Shown here in pieces: positions 25,151 through 34,754 of a stretch of 42,182 bases of DNA. The position numbers and the translations under genes were made by a program. Within the stretch, counting starts at the first letter, position 1, and each line of letters starts with the position of its first letter. The notes under the pieces were generated by a model. That model had not been told where the DNA came from, did not search any database, and saw nothing but the letters and a program-made list of their open reading frames with translations. This DNA is from Aporhodopirellula rubra (GTDB lineage Bacteria > Planctomycetota > Planctomycetia > Pirellulales > Pirellulaceae): contig NZ_JACHXU010000038.1 in NCBI RefSeq assembly GCF_014192335.1, positions 1 to 42,182 of the forward strand, written 5' to 3'.

Positions 25151-26647
25151 GTGCAATTGTTGATCCTTCCTAACCAGCTCTTCGACGTGCATCCCGGTGT
25201 CGAGCTGGGGCCACAACGAATTGTGCTGTTTGAGCATTCGTTGTTCTTCGGGGACCAGCACCATCCTGCTCAATTTCATAAGCAAAAATTGTGGCTGCAC
25301 CGTGCAACGATGAAGCGATACGAGTCAAGCTTGCGATCGCGAGGTTTTGAGACTCAGTATATCGAGCACCGTCCTGATACGTACCAAACGACGGCGGACT
25401 TGCTTCAGTTTATCAAGGGATCGTTTGGGAAAGGCGAGGAGCTGTGTGTGGTGCAACCGACCGACTTTCTCGTCGAGAAACGATTGTTGGCCGCTTGCGA
25501 CAAGCATGGAGTGCATTGTCGTTTCCTGCCTAACCCGGGGTTTCTCAACACGACCGAAGAGAATCAGGAATATCGAGACGGGAAGAAGCGGTGGTACATG
25601 GCCGACTTCTACAAGTGGCAACGGCAACGACTCGATCTCTTGATGGAAGACGGTGAACCGGTTGGTGGTCAGTGGAGTTTCGATGAAGAGAACCGTAAGA
25701 AGGTGCCGAAGAAGCTACTCAGCACGATTCCTGAAAACCTGGCATTAGCTCGAGACGAGTTTGACACCAACGCACGTGAGTACGTTAAGCAGGCGTATCC
25801 CGAAAACCCCGGTCAATTAGGCGAGCTTTACTATCCGACGTCGCATGAGTCCGCACGCGAGTGGTTAGAGCACTTTTTGGCGAAGCGTTTTGCAAATTTC
25901 GGTGCGTATGAAGATGCGATAGTGGAAGGCGAGTCTTGGTTGTGGCACAGTGTCTTGACGCCCGCTCTCAATGTCGGGTTGTTGACACCCTCCGAAGTGA
26001 TCGATGCGACGATACGGTTCGCCGAGAAGAATGACGTACCTGTCAATTCACTCGAGGGCTTCGTGCGGCAGATCGTGGGATGGCGGGAATTCATGCGGGC
26101 CACTTACGAAGATCTCGGTGTGTCGATGCGAACGACGAACCACTGGCGTCATCGCCGCGCGATGCCGGATTGTTTCTACGACGGGTCGACAGGAATCGAT
26201 CCGATTGACGATACGATTCGTCGCATTCTGAAAACCGGCTACTGTCACCATATCGAGCGGTTGATGGTTTTGGGCGGATTCATGTTTCTTTGCGAAATCG
26301 ATCCCGACGACGTTTATCTTTGGTTCATGGAGATGTTCATCGATAGCTATGACTGGGTGATGGTGACGAACGTTTACGGAATGAGCCAAGATGCGGCTGG
26401 TGGCGTGATTACGACCAAACCGTATTTTTCGGGATCATCGTACATTCGTAAAATGAGTCACTATCCGCGTGGGCCTTGGTGCGAGGTATGGGACGGGTTG
26501 TACTGGCGATGGATTTGGAATCACGCCGACGAGCTGTCGAAGAATTCACGATGGGCAATGATGTGCAGCATGGCTAAGAAAATGGATGAGGATAAGCGGA
26601 ATCAGCACATCGCGAACGCGGAAGGTTTTCTGGCGACGATACGTTAG
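25151..26647 (+). CDS. Cryptochrome/photolyase-related protein lacking the expected Fe-S cysteines
   Basis: This 498-residue protein belongs to the deoxyribodipyrimidine photolyase-related group that includes the bacterial (6-4) photolyases PhrB and CryB. The N-terminal domain begins LLILPNQLF, and the FAD region includes WLWHSVLTPALNVGLL, FVRQIVGWREFMR, YCHHIERLMVLGGF, TNVYGMSQDAAGG and TTKPYFSGSSYIRKMS. The family normally has four cysteines binding a [4Fe-4S] cluster. Here the segment after KMSHY reads PRGPWCEVWDGLYW, without the CxxC pair and the later Cys, and Pro351 stands where the first Cys is expected. It therefore appears to be a cluster-free relative. A GTG start follows GAGAGG. 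Repair or sensory function cannot be decided. Confidence 0.85.
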   Translation: MQLLILPNQLFDVHPGVELGPQRIVLFEHSLFFGDQHHPAQFHKQKLWLHRATMKRYESSLRSRGFETQYIEHRPDTYQTTADLLQFIKGSFGKGEELCVVQPTDFLVEKRLLAACDKHGVHCRFLPNPGFLNTTEENQEYRDGKKRWYMADFYKWQRQRLDLLMEDGEPVGGQWSFDEENRKKVPKKLLSTIPENLALARDEFDTNAREYVKQAYPENPGQLGELYYPTSHESAREWLEHFLAKRFANFGAYEDAIVEGESWLWHSVLTPALNVGLLTPSEVIDATIRFAEKNDVPVNSLEGFVRQIVGWREFMRATYEDLGVSMRTTNHWRHRRAMPDCFYDGSTGIDPIDDTIRRILKTGYCHHIERLMVLGGFMFLCEIDPDDVYLWFMEMFIDSYDWVMVTNVYGMSQDAAGGVITTKPYFSGSSYIRKMSHYPRGPWCEVWDGLYWRWIWNHADELSKNSRWAMMCSMAKKMDEDKRNQHIANAEGFLATIR

Positions 26648-26995
26648 CGGTGGACCGGCATGTCGTTGGTCGATGGGCGTCGGTTGCGCGTCGACATGTT
26701 GATTCGAGGCTGCGTTTTTCACGCGAGTGCAATCATGCTTGCTTCGTCTCGGATCACGTCGGATCGGTGTTTGGTAAACATCATCTTGTCTGATTATTGT
26801 CGCTTCTTGTTGAACTGGCGCAGCTTCCGAGTCGACGCGTGTTGCCAACGGAGGCGAAACGGACACAATGTGATGGTCACGGGGGTGGGCTTCTTAACTA
26901 CAATGAGGCTCCATTCGCGTCCCACCTTCCCTTCCCACCTCTATACGCCTTGTCTGCTACCAATCACGGTCGGCAAGGTCCAGTACGAAAAGCAT
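26648..26995. other. Intergenic region before the large haem-binding protein
   Basis: About 350 bp without a supported gene. The frame of the downstream gene stays open from 26660, but the 112 additional residues are Arg/Cys-rich and unlike a secreted protein, and a signal peptide begins at 26996. This is probably the promoter and 5' UTR. Confidence 0.5.
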
Positions 26996-29900
26996 ATGAA
27001 ACTAGTTTCTCTATACAGCAGTTTTTGGTGTCTTGCCCGTTTCTCTTTGGTGTCGGTTAGTTTGGCCGTCTCCGTTTCTTGTGCCGTTGCCGAGGGCGGC
27101 GATTTGGATGACGGCGTTGTCCCCGATGTGATCACCACCGTCACCGACGCGGAAATCCAGCAACAGAAACGGGTGCGGCCTGAGTATTTGCAACCGGTTC
27201 CCGTTGATGGTAAGGCTTCTCCAACGACGCTGCCGCTGAAACCTCGCAAAGGCGAGTCGCTCGTGTTTTTGGGGAACACGTTGGCGTCGCGAATGGAGTT
27301 GTTCAACCACTTTGAAACGGCACTTTATCAGCAGTACCCCGATCTCGAGTTGACGTTCCGCAACATGGGATTTCCGGGACACACGCCGGCTTACCGTCCG
27401 GAGGCTGGTAACAAAGATCCTTGGGCGTTTCCGGGGGGAGACAAGTTTCACCCTGAGATTCAAGCTCACCTTGGTGAAGGGCATTATCCGAAACCGGACG
27501 AGTGGCTGACGATTGTCAAAGCAAGCACGATCGTGGCGTTTTTCGGATTCAACGAGTCCTTTGACGGCATGGAGGGCATCGAGAATTTCAAGAACGAACT
27601 ACGTGCCTTCGTCGATCATACGCTGTCGCGGTCGTATGAGCGAAACGCCGCTCAGTCGCCACGTCTCGTGTTGGCGACTCCCATCGCGATGCAGCAACTC
27701 CGGCAATTTAACCTGCCCGACGCCGGCCAGCGGAATGCGATTTTGAAAGCCTATGCGGATGCCGTGGGTGAAGTCGCGAAAGAGAAACAAGTTGGCTTCG
27801 TTGACCTCTTCACGCCGACAATGCAGTGGTTCGAGGGGGCGGATCAATCGCTGACAATCAACGGTGTGCATCTGTCCGACGCGGGCTATCGAAAGCTCGC
27901 CCCGGTCCTGATGAGCCAATTGTTCGGTGCGGATTCTGAGACCGGCCAGTCCGGTTCATTGTTGTATCGAGCCGTGCAAGACAAAGCGTGGTTTTGGAGA
28001 AACGACTATCGAATGCTCAATGGTGTCCACGCGTACGGACGGCGATGGGCTCCCTACGGTAATTTCAACTACCCCGAAGAAATTGAGAAGATTCGTCAAA
28101 TGACGGTTCTGCGTGACCGGAACGTTTGGGCGATCGCTCAAGGGAAGTCGTCGACGCTCGAGGTCGACGACTCGATCACGCGTCCTTTGTCGTCGGTGGA
28201 AACCAACTTTCGGCTAAGCGAAAAGAACGGTACGCCGGATTTCTTGAACGCCGAAAAAGAAGCGATGGAAACGTTCACGTTGCCGGAAGGTTACGACGTT
28301 TCGTTGTTCGCGTCGGAGCAGGACTTTCCGAATCTAGGTAACCCCGCACAGATGCGGTTTGACAATCGGGGTCGGTTGTGGGTTTCAACGCTGCCGAGTT
28401 ACCCGCACTACAAACCGGGAGACTCGAAACCGAATGACATGATTTTGATTTACGAGGATACCGACGGGGATGGCCGCGCGGACAAGGAGATCGTGTTTGC
28501 CGATGGGTTGCACATGCCGATCGGATTCGAGTTGGCTCCCGAAGGCGTTTATCTCTCGCAGGAACCGTTCTTGGTTCTGTTGAAAGACACCGATGGTGAC
28601 GACCACGCGGACAAAATGGAGTACTTGCTCGATGGTTTTGATCCGCACGACACGCACCATGCGATTTCGGCATTTGATTCCGATCATGGTAGTGGAATCT
28701 ACATGTGTGAAGGTCGTTTCTTGCACTCGCAGGTGGAAACGCCTTGGGGACCGCAGCGGATGACGGACGGCGGGATCTGGCGATTTGATCCGAGTTCGTG
28801 GAAGGTAGAACGTGTCATGCAATCGGACGTGTCGAATCCTTGGGGCGTCGCTCATGATGAATACGGACAGACGTTCGTGAACGACGCGTCCGGCGGTGCG
28901 CAGTATTGGATGTTGGGCTATTCGATCAAGATGCCGCATTCAGCGGAAATTCCCAAGGTTTCGAAGTTCAATTACGAACACCACGCTCGTCCCACCTCGG
29001 GATCCGAGTTCCTCTACAGCAGTCACTTTCCGGACGAAGTTCAGGGCGATTACTTGTACGCCAACACGATCGGGTTCCTTGGGATCAAGCAATACAAGAC
29101 GATCGAAGACGGTGTCGAAATCAAAGGCAAGTTTCGCCAGGATCTGATCCAATCATCGGACGGAAACTTCCGCCCATGCGATCTGGAGATCGCCCCGGAC
29201 GGGAGTTTGTATTTCATCGACTGGCACAACACGTTGATCGGACACATGCAGCACAGTGCACGTGATCCGATGCGTAATTCGGAGTACGGGCGAATCTACC
29301 AAATTACGGCGACCGACCGTCCCCTCGTCGATCCGCCCACGATCGCGGGGGCTGAAATCGGCCAGCTGTTCGAGAATATGAAATTGCCGGAAGTGAACGC
29401 ACGCAAGCGATCGCACCGGGAATTACGAGGTCGCGATAAACAGGCGGTGCTCGATGCCGCGATGGCTTTTGCGAATGAAAACGCGAGCGACGAACGTTTG
29501 GTTTTGGAATCCTTGTGGGCGACATGGGGACAACAGGAACCGTCCACTGCGTTGATCGATCAATGTTTGCAGGCACAAGATCATCGCGTGCGATCGGCCG
29601 CGGTTCGTGTGGTTCGACACTGTCTACACCTGTTGGATCATCCGGAAACGTATCTGTTAACGGCAGCCAAGGATGAGCATCCTCGTGTTCGATTGGAGGC
29701 TCTTTCCGCCGGATCATGGCTGAGCGGAAAACCGGGCGCGGAGGTTTTGTTGACGGTGGCGTCCTACAAAACGGACCGCTGGATCCGCAATGCGCTCAAC
29801 GCCGCAATGTTGCTGATGAAGTCCGATGTTGAGCAGCTGGTGAAGGAGAAGTCGTTCCAACCCGATGATTTGTTGGTGGAGTACGATCAGTTGCTCGCCG

Positions 29901-30967
29901 GGAAATTAGAAGGGGCGATGAAGCCGAAGGATTACCGAACGAAGTCAAAGAAATTCAAGGACAAAGACTTTGCACGAAAGTATGCCCTCGGCCAACAAGT
30001 CTTCTTTGAAGAGGGGTCGTGTTATGCGTGTCACCGCGACAATGGCGAGGGGATCGTTCGGATCTATCCGCCACTCGCGGGTAGCGAATGGGTGAACGGA
30101 GACCCAGAGCGACTGATTAAGCTGACGTTGCACGGAATTTGGGGCAAGATCCGCGTTCGCGGCAAAGTCTTCGAGCCCAATCAAGGTGTGCCGCCGATGA
30201 CGGCGATCGGTAACATGTTTTCGGACGCGGAGATTGCAAGTGTGCTGACGTATGTACGCAACAGTTGGGGCAATGACGCAGACGAAGTATCGCTCGAAGA
30301 CGTCAAACGTATTCGTGCGGCGACGGAAGATCGGCAACGCTTCTACAGTCCTGAAGAGTTGTTGGAAATGCATCCCTTCGAGGAAGGCAGTCGGCCGGAG
30401 CTAATCGAGGAAGATATCGCCGCTAGCGAACTCGAGAAGGAATTACTTGCCGAGCCGATTGCGGATTTGGTACGTGGTATTCGCGAGCATGGCGATGTGC
30501 TGCGTGGTGCCAAGCTCTTCTATTGGGAGAAGACCGGGTGTGCGACATGTCATGATGTTGGTGAGGGGTATCAACTCGGGCCAAATTTGACGACGGCTCG
30601 CAAAGACATCACAGACGAACACTTGGTCGAATCCATTTTGAAACCATCTGAAAAGATTCTCGCCGGTTATCAAACGGTGAACGTGATAACGGTCGACGGG
30701 GCAATCCTGTCGGGGTTCCTGGTTGAAGAAACGGATGACAACATCACCCTGAGTATTTCGGCTGACCAAGGCAAGCCGCGGGTGATTCCGATGGACGACG
30801 TTGAAGACGTGATCAAGTCAACGACTTCGACGATGCCGATCGGATTGGCAAACACATTGCAAACCCGAGAAGAGTTTTTGGATCTCGCTCGCTTCGTGAT
30901 GGAAATCAACGAGGGTGGCCCGTCGAAACTGAACCGATTGAAGAAGCAGGCGAAGATCAAGAATTAG
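26996..30967 (+). CDS. Secreted PVC-type multi-domain protein: SGNH, beta-propeller, HEAT, two haem-c sites
   Basis: This 1323-residue protein begins with a signal peptide (MKLVSLYSS, then a hydrophobic core ending SCAVA). Domain order is: SGNH/GDSL-like hydrolase (about residues 80-310, with GNTLASR, GFNE and NGVHLSD; the nucleophile position reads GNTL rather than GDSL); a membrane-bound-dehydrogenase-type beta-propeller with calcium-like DTDGDGRAD repeats (about 425-775); HEAT-like repeats (about 800-960); cytochrome c with CYACH (1009-1013); and a second haem-binding domain of the planctomycete type with CATCH (1182-1186). It is probably a periplasmic or surface oxidoreductase acting on sugars or alcohols and passing electrons to its haems; the substrate is unknown. 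The ATG at 26996 is fixed by the signal peptide. It is monocistronic and convergent with the GH92 gene. Confidence 0.9.
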   Translation: MKLVSLYSSFWCLARFSLVSVSLAVSVSCAVAEGGDLDDGVVPDVITTVTDAEIQQQKRVRPEYLQPVPVDGKASPTTLPLKPRKGESLVFLGNTLASRMELFNHFETALYQQYPDLELTFRNMGFPGHTPAYRPEAGNKDPWAFPGGDKFHPEIQAHLGEGHYPKPDEWLTIVKASTIVAFFGFNESFDGMEGIENFKNELRAFVDHTLSRSYERNAAQSPRLVLATPIAMQQLRQFNLPDAGQRNAILKAYADAVGEVAKEKQVGFVDLFTPTMQWFEGADQSLTINGVHLSDAGYRKLAPVLMSQLFGADSETGQSGSLLYRAVQDKAWFWRNDYRMLNGVHAYGRRWAPYGNFNYPEEIEKIRQMTVLRDRNVWAIAQGKSSTLEVDDSITRPLSSVETNFRLSEKNGTPDFLNAEKEAMETFTLPEGYDVSLFASEQDFPNLGNPAQMRFDNRGRLWVSTLPSYPHYKPGDSKPNDMILIYEDTDGDGRADKEIVFADGLHMPIGFELAPEGVYLSQEPFLVLLKDTDGDDHADKMEYLLDGFDPHDTHHAISAFDSDHGSGIYMCEGRFLHSQVETPWGPQRMTDGGIWRFDPSSWKVERVMQSDVSNPWGVAHDEYGQTFVNDASGGAQYWMLGYSIKMPHSAEIPKVSKFNYEHHARPTSGSEFLYSSHFPDEVQGDYLYANTIGFLGIKQYKTIEDGVEIKGKFRQDLIQSSDGNFRPCDLEIAPDGSLYFIDWHNTLIGHMQHSARDPMRNSEYGRIYQITATDRPLVDPPTIAGAEIGQLFENMKLPEVNARKRSHRELRGRDKQAVLDAAMAFANENASDERLVLESLWATWGQQEPSTALIDQCLQAQDHRVRSAAVRVVRHCLHLLDHPETYLLTAAKDEHPRVRLEALSAGSWLSGKPGAEVLLTVASYKTDRWIRNALNAAMLLMKSDVEQLVKEKSFQPDDLLVEYDQLLAGKLEGAMKPKDYRTKSKKFKDKDFARKYALGQQVFFEEGSCYACHRDNGEGIVRIYPPLAGSEWVNGDPERLIKLTLHGIWGKIRVRGKVFEPNQGVPPMTAIGNMFSDAEIASVLTYVRNSWGNDADEVSLEDVKRIRAATEDRQRFYSPEELLEMHPFEEGSRPELIEEDIAASELEKELLAEPIADLVRGIREHGDVLRGAKLFYWEKTGCATCHDVGEGYQLGPNLTTARKDITDEHLVESILKPSEKILAGYQTVNVITVDGAILSGFLVEETDDNITLSISADQGKPRVIPMDDVEDVIKSTTSTMPIGLANTLQTREEFLDLARFVMEINEGGPSKLNRLKKQAKIKN

Positions 30968-31008
30968 TGATCGCGAAGTCGCGTCGGTTTAGAGCGATTT
31001 GAAAAGAG

Positions 31009-31041
31009 ACGTAGCCTCCGTCGCAGGACGGAGCGTTACGT
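31009..31041. other. Strong hairpin between convergent genes
   Basis: CTCCGTC (31016-31022) and GACGGAG (31027-31033) form a perfect 7-bp stem around GCAG, and ACGTAGC extends it against CGTTACGT with one bulge and one G-T pair, giving about 14 pairs. There is no following T-run on either strand. It may stabilise or end the converging transcripts, or be a REP-type palindrome; its core shares CTCCGTCG with the hairpin at 19630-19659. Confidence 0.6.
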
Positions 31042-31166
31042 TCAGGACGACGTGGCTGCGTTTCGGGTGCGTCGTCTATGAAATGCTATCACGCTCGTCA
31101 GCGTGTTTCGGTTTCCTAGAGGTTTCTTCGAACTCGGTTTCGGTTCGAAACAGCCCTGCAGTGCAG

Positions 31167-33482
31167 CTATTTTCCCCAGGACTTGTTGGGTTCGCTGCCG
31201 AGATTGAGTTCGAGCACACCGCCCTGGATCAAGTCGTGGTGAGAGAGCCAGCACGTGTTGTGCGGCTCTCCATTCCAGGTCGCAGATTGGATGTAGACGT
31301 TCTCGGCGGACTGGTTTTGAGTCACGATCGTGACCGTGTTTCCTCCGTAGTAGTCAGGGCTGAGTTTGAGGGTCACCTTGTCGAAGATCGGGGCGGTGAG
31401 GTCATATTTTGGATCGATGCCTGAACCACCATCAAACTGGAATAGGCCGAGTGCGAGTAATGCGCTCAGCGCTCCCATTTGCCCTTGGTCTTCGTCGCCA
31501 TTGTATCCGCTGTAAGGATCCGTTCCGCTGAAGGTGGCACTTTGGACGGCACGCACCCATTTTTGGCTCAGCCACGGGAATCCGATGCGGTTGAAGTAGT
31601 GCGCCATGCCTGTCCCGTCTTGGTTGGCATAATCAACGAAGGCGTTGCCATGGCTGCGGCCACGCAGGTGGAAGCGTTCCTCGACGGAGGCTTCGAATTG
31701 GTCGTTGAGTTTCTTAGCGGCAGCGTCGGGGCCACCGAGTAACTCGGCGAGTCCCATCGGATCGTGGGGAACGTAGAACGTGGTGACCGCAGCACTGGTT
31801 TCGCAGAATCCGTCCTGTTCGAAACGCATTTCTCGCGGTTTGAAATTCTTCATCCAACTGCCGTCGGCTTCTCGTACCCAAGCGGACTGCTTTTCGGGCC
31901 AGATCACGTGGCGATAGTTTTGCGAGCCTTTGATGAACTTATGGTAGATGTCTTCTTGGCCGAGGTCTTTCGCCATTTGGGCGATGCACCAGTCGTGGTA
32001 GGCGTTGTAGAGCGTGAGGCTGGTGACGGCTTTGCCGTGTCCACCCGAAAGAGAATTACCCCACGAAATGTAGCCTTTGGATTCATATTCTTTATAAGCC
32101 GCAGGTGTTGGTTGTTTTGCGTATCCGCCGTAGTAGCGACCACCGGTGGGGCCGGTGTTTTTGACCAGTCCTTCGAGGGCGAGTTCCACATCGAAATCGC
32201 GGATGCCCTTGGCGTAGGCGGATGTGATCGCGGGCGCAGCAGAGTCGCCGATCATGACGAAGGTGTAGTTGCCTCCGGAGGGGCCGCGAGGAATTAGGCC
32301 TCCGTTTTGGTACATCTGAATCGAGGTGTTGCAGATGTCGCTATATACGTCAGGGCAAACCAACGGCCAGAGAATATCGAGGCTCCAATGGCTGCCCCAC
32401 CAAGCGTCAAAGTTGTGCATGTTGAACGCGGGTTTGCCTTCGGCGTCGGTAGGGACGTTGAGCACTCGACGCTCGTCGGTCGTCATGTCGCAGTACGCGC
32501 CGTCGGCGTCGCTGACGATCCGTCGTCCGAGCATCGATCGCCAAAGATCGGTGTAGAGTTTTGTCTTCTGCGCGTCCGTACCGCCTTCGACTTCGACTCG
32601 CGATAGGCGTGAGTTCCAGTCGTCTTTGGATTCACTGACTACCTTGTCAAAGTCCCAGTGAGGAAGCTCCGCGTCTAGGTTTTTCCGTGCGCCATCGACC
32701 GACGTGTAGCTGATGCTGACTTTCATCAAGAGTGGCGTGTCGGCGTTGGTGTCGAATCGAACAAACGCTCCGATCTCCTCGCCTGCAATGGAGTCCGTGA
32801 CGTCTTCGATTTTCTCGTTTTGCCATCCGCCGAACGAGGTGATCGGTTCGCTGAACCTCGCCACGAAGAAGATGGGTGTGTCTTTTTTGCGACGTGACGT
32901 CCCTTTCATCAGACTCATGCCCGCGATTTCGCGTTCATTGATTTTGCTGACTTCGGCTTCGACGGTCGGTCCGTGTCCTAACATGGCGCCGACGTCGAAA
33001 AGGACGTACGCGTCGGAGGTGGTCGGATAGGTGTAGCGGTGGAATCCGGTTCGGACGGTTGAAGTCAGTTCGGCGGTAACGCCATATTTTTTCAACACGA
33101 CTTTGTGATAACCCGCTTCGACAGTTTCATCGTCGTGGGAAAACTCCGACTGATAGACGTCCATTCCTTGGTGCCCAGTCATTTCACCGACGATGGGCAT
33201 GACGGGAATGCCAGAGAGTTGCCATGCATGAATGTGGCTGAAGCATCGAATCGATTGGTCACCGTAGAGGTAGCCCGATTTCCATGATCCTTTGGTTTGG
33301 GTATCCGGGCTGAGGTTGACTAGGCCGAATGGGCGTGAGGCGGAGTTGAAATAGAACCAACGCGATTCGTGCGTGTCGATCAACGGATCCACCCAATCGA
33401 CAGGTGCTTGGGCGAAGAGGCCGCCCGGGATCAGACAGCCTAATAATGTTGCGATGATCAGCGTGTGAGTCTTGAATGCCAT
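31167..33482 (-). CDS. GH92-family alpha-mannosidase
   Basis: This exported 771-residue enzyme has a signal peptide (HTLIIATLLGCLIPGGLFAQA, cleavage after FAQA) and the two-domain GH92 fold, an N-terminal beta-sandwich joined to an (alpha/alpha)6 barrel. Family motifs include PLIDTHESRW at the N-terminus, SRPFGLVNLSPDT, CFSHIHAWQLSG, a FCETSAA segment carrying the probable acid Glu before FYVPHD, and GYNGDEDQGQMGA (about 658-670), which contains the Asp residues of the general base. GH92 enzymes are calcium-dependent and release mannose with inversion; linkage specificity is not visible. It lies 174 bp downstream of the kinase gene on the same strand, so it may be the third gene of a glycan-use operon. 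Confidence 0.9.
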   Translation of the reverse strand: MAFKTHTLIIATLLGCLIPGGLFAQAPVDWVDPLIDTHESRWFYFNSASRPFGLVNLSPDTQTKGSWKSGYLYGDQSIRCFSHIHAWQLSGIPVMPIVGEMTGHQGMDVYQSEFSHDDETVEAGYHKVVLKKYGVTAELTSTVRTGFHRYTYPTTSDAYVLFDVGAMLGHGPTVEAEVSKINEREIAGMSLMKGTSRRKKDTPIFFVARFSEPITSFGGWQNEKIEDVTDSIAGEEIGAFVRFDTNADTPLLMKVSISYTSVDGARKNLDAELPHWDFDKVVSESKDDWNSRLSRVEVEGGTDAQKTKLYTDLWRSMLGRRIVSDADGAYCDMTTDERRVLNVPTDAEGKPAFNMHNFDAWWGSHWSLDILWPLVCPDVYSDICNTSIQMYQNGGLIPRGPSGGNYTFVMIGDSAAPAITSAYAKGIRDFDVELALEGLVKNTGPTGGRYYGGYAKQPTPAAYKEYESKGYISWGNSLSGGHGKAVTSLTLYNAYHDWCIAQMAKDLGQEDIYHKFIKGSQNYRHVIWPEKQSAWVREADGSWMKNFKPREMRFEQDGFCETSAAVTTFYVPHDPMGLAELLGGPDAAAKKLNDQFEASVEERFHLRGRSHGNAFVDYANQDGTGMAHYFNRIGFPWLSQKWVRAVQSATFSGTDPYSGYNGDEDQGQMGALSALLALGLFQFDGGSGIDPKYDLTAPIFDKVTLKLSPDYYGGNTVTIVTQNQSAENVYIQSATWNGEPHNTCWLSHHDLIQGGVLELNLGSEPNKSWGK

Positions 33483-33656
33483 TCGGGGCGTCTCTCTATC
33501 GTGGTGTTGTTTTACTCGCAGATTGCGGCCGCGTTGTTCGTGTGTGCGTCGAGTCGGCGCCGGAGGTGCAGAGGAGCGAACCCATTCGCTCGGCAGCGAC
33601 GCGGGTGTCGACTGCGCAACGGCTTGCTTTTCCGCAGTTTAGTCGGAACGGAAGCT

Positions 33657-34754
33657 CTATTGGGAATCGATCGCATTGAGTGCGAAGGCGTGGGCGCCGA
33701 CCGAGACCGCGGTGCTGGTGCCCAACCGGCTGACTCCGATACCGATGCGTTTCATCGGGTCGTAAGAGAGCGGGCGATTGCTGCCGGGGACCGTGATCGT
33801 TTTGTTCGCCCCGGCCACGAATGATTTAGTCTGTTCTTCGCATTCGAGGTTAAAGACTTTTTGAACGATTCGGGCCATCTCGCGTCCGTCGTACGTTCGG
33901 ATACGTCCCTGCATCTCATCAATGAGCGGTTGCATGAAGATGTGATGGGCGTTGGCGATTCCGCCCCCGATCACGACGAGTCCGTCGAGCAAAGTCATGG
34001 CGTTGGCCAGTGCGTCACCGACGACTTGTGCCATTTCGGTGAACGATGTGATCGCGGCAGATTTGTCGCCGGGCGATTGGCCTTCGGCGATTGATGCGAT
34101 TTCTTGGGGCGTCGGTGCGTCGGAGAGCGAAGTGCCCGTGATGCGTGCGTAGCTGCCGCGTACGGCACGAATGCAGGCTCCTTCTTCGGCAAAGCACTCC
34201 GGGTGGAGCCGATTTCGGAGCAGCCAAACTTCGGCCGCGTTTGAATTGTCCCCGATGAACAGTTCACCGTTATGTACCAGCCCGCCACCGAGTCCCGTGC
34301 CGAGGGTCACGGCGAATAGAGTCCGGTATCGTTTGGGACTGTCTGCTTTCTCGAGCATCTCGTTGACCGCAGGTAGTAGGCCGCGGATCGCTTCGCCATA
34401 GGCGAAGAGGTCGCCGTCGTTGTTGATATACGTCGGCAGGCGGAACTGTTCCTCGAGATAGGGGCCCAATGCGACACCACCGGCGAACGCCGGCAGGTTG
34501 CCTACGTTATCGATGATCCCGCGTGGATAGTCTGCGGGGCCTGGAAAAGCAAAGCTGATCGCGACGGGGGGCCGAGGCGAAGCTTGCGTGACCTGTGTGA
34601 ATCCGTCGACGATCGTCGTCAAACTTCTCGTCAGATCTTTGGTTTCGGCGGGCAAGCGAACCGGTTCGACGACTTCGCCGCCGCCGTCGATTGCAGAGAA
34701 AACGAAGTTCGTTCCGCCGGCATCGAGGGTTAAAACGATTCGATCGTCGTTCAT
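33657..34754 (-). CDS. ROK-family sugar kinase
   Basis: The 365-residue protein has the ROK phosphate-1 motif LTLDAGGTNFVFS at the N-terminus, a second motif LGTGLGGGLVHNGELFIGD in the middle, and an adenosine-site region LDGLVVIGGGIANA. The standard zinc motif CxCGxxGC is absent; in its place is HPECFAEEGACIRAVRGSYA, the form I associate with ROK proteins of Bacteroidetes-like glycan loci. It should phosphorylate a hexose, and mannose or fructose would fit the neighbouring GH92 enzyme and FHS permease, but substrate choice is inference. The ATG overlaps the stop codon of the permease by 4 bp, so they are coupled. Confidence 0.87.
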   Translation of the reverse strand: MNDDRIVLTLDAGGTNFVFSAIDGGGEVVEPVRLPAETKDLTRSLTTIVDGFTQVTQASPRPPVAISFAFPGPADYPRGIIDNVGNLPAFAGGVALGPYLEEQFRLPTYINNDGDLFAYGEAIRGLLPAVNEMLEKADSPKRYRTLFAVTLGTGLGGGLVHNGELFIGDNSNAAEVWLLRNRLHPECFAEEGACIRAVRGSYARITGTSLSDAPTPQEIASIAEGQSPGDKSAAITSFTEMAQVVGDALANAMTLLDGLVVIGGGIANAHHIFMQPLIDEMQGRIRTYDGREMARIVQKVFNLECEEQTKSFVAGANKTITVPGSNRPLSYDPMKRIGIGVSRLGTSTAVSVGAHAFALNAIDSQ

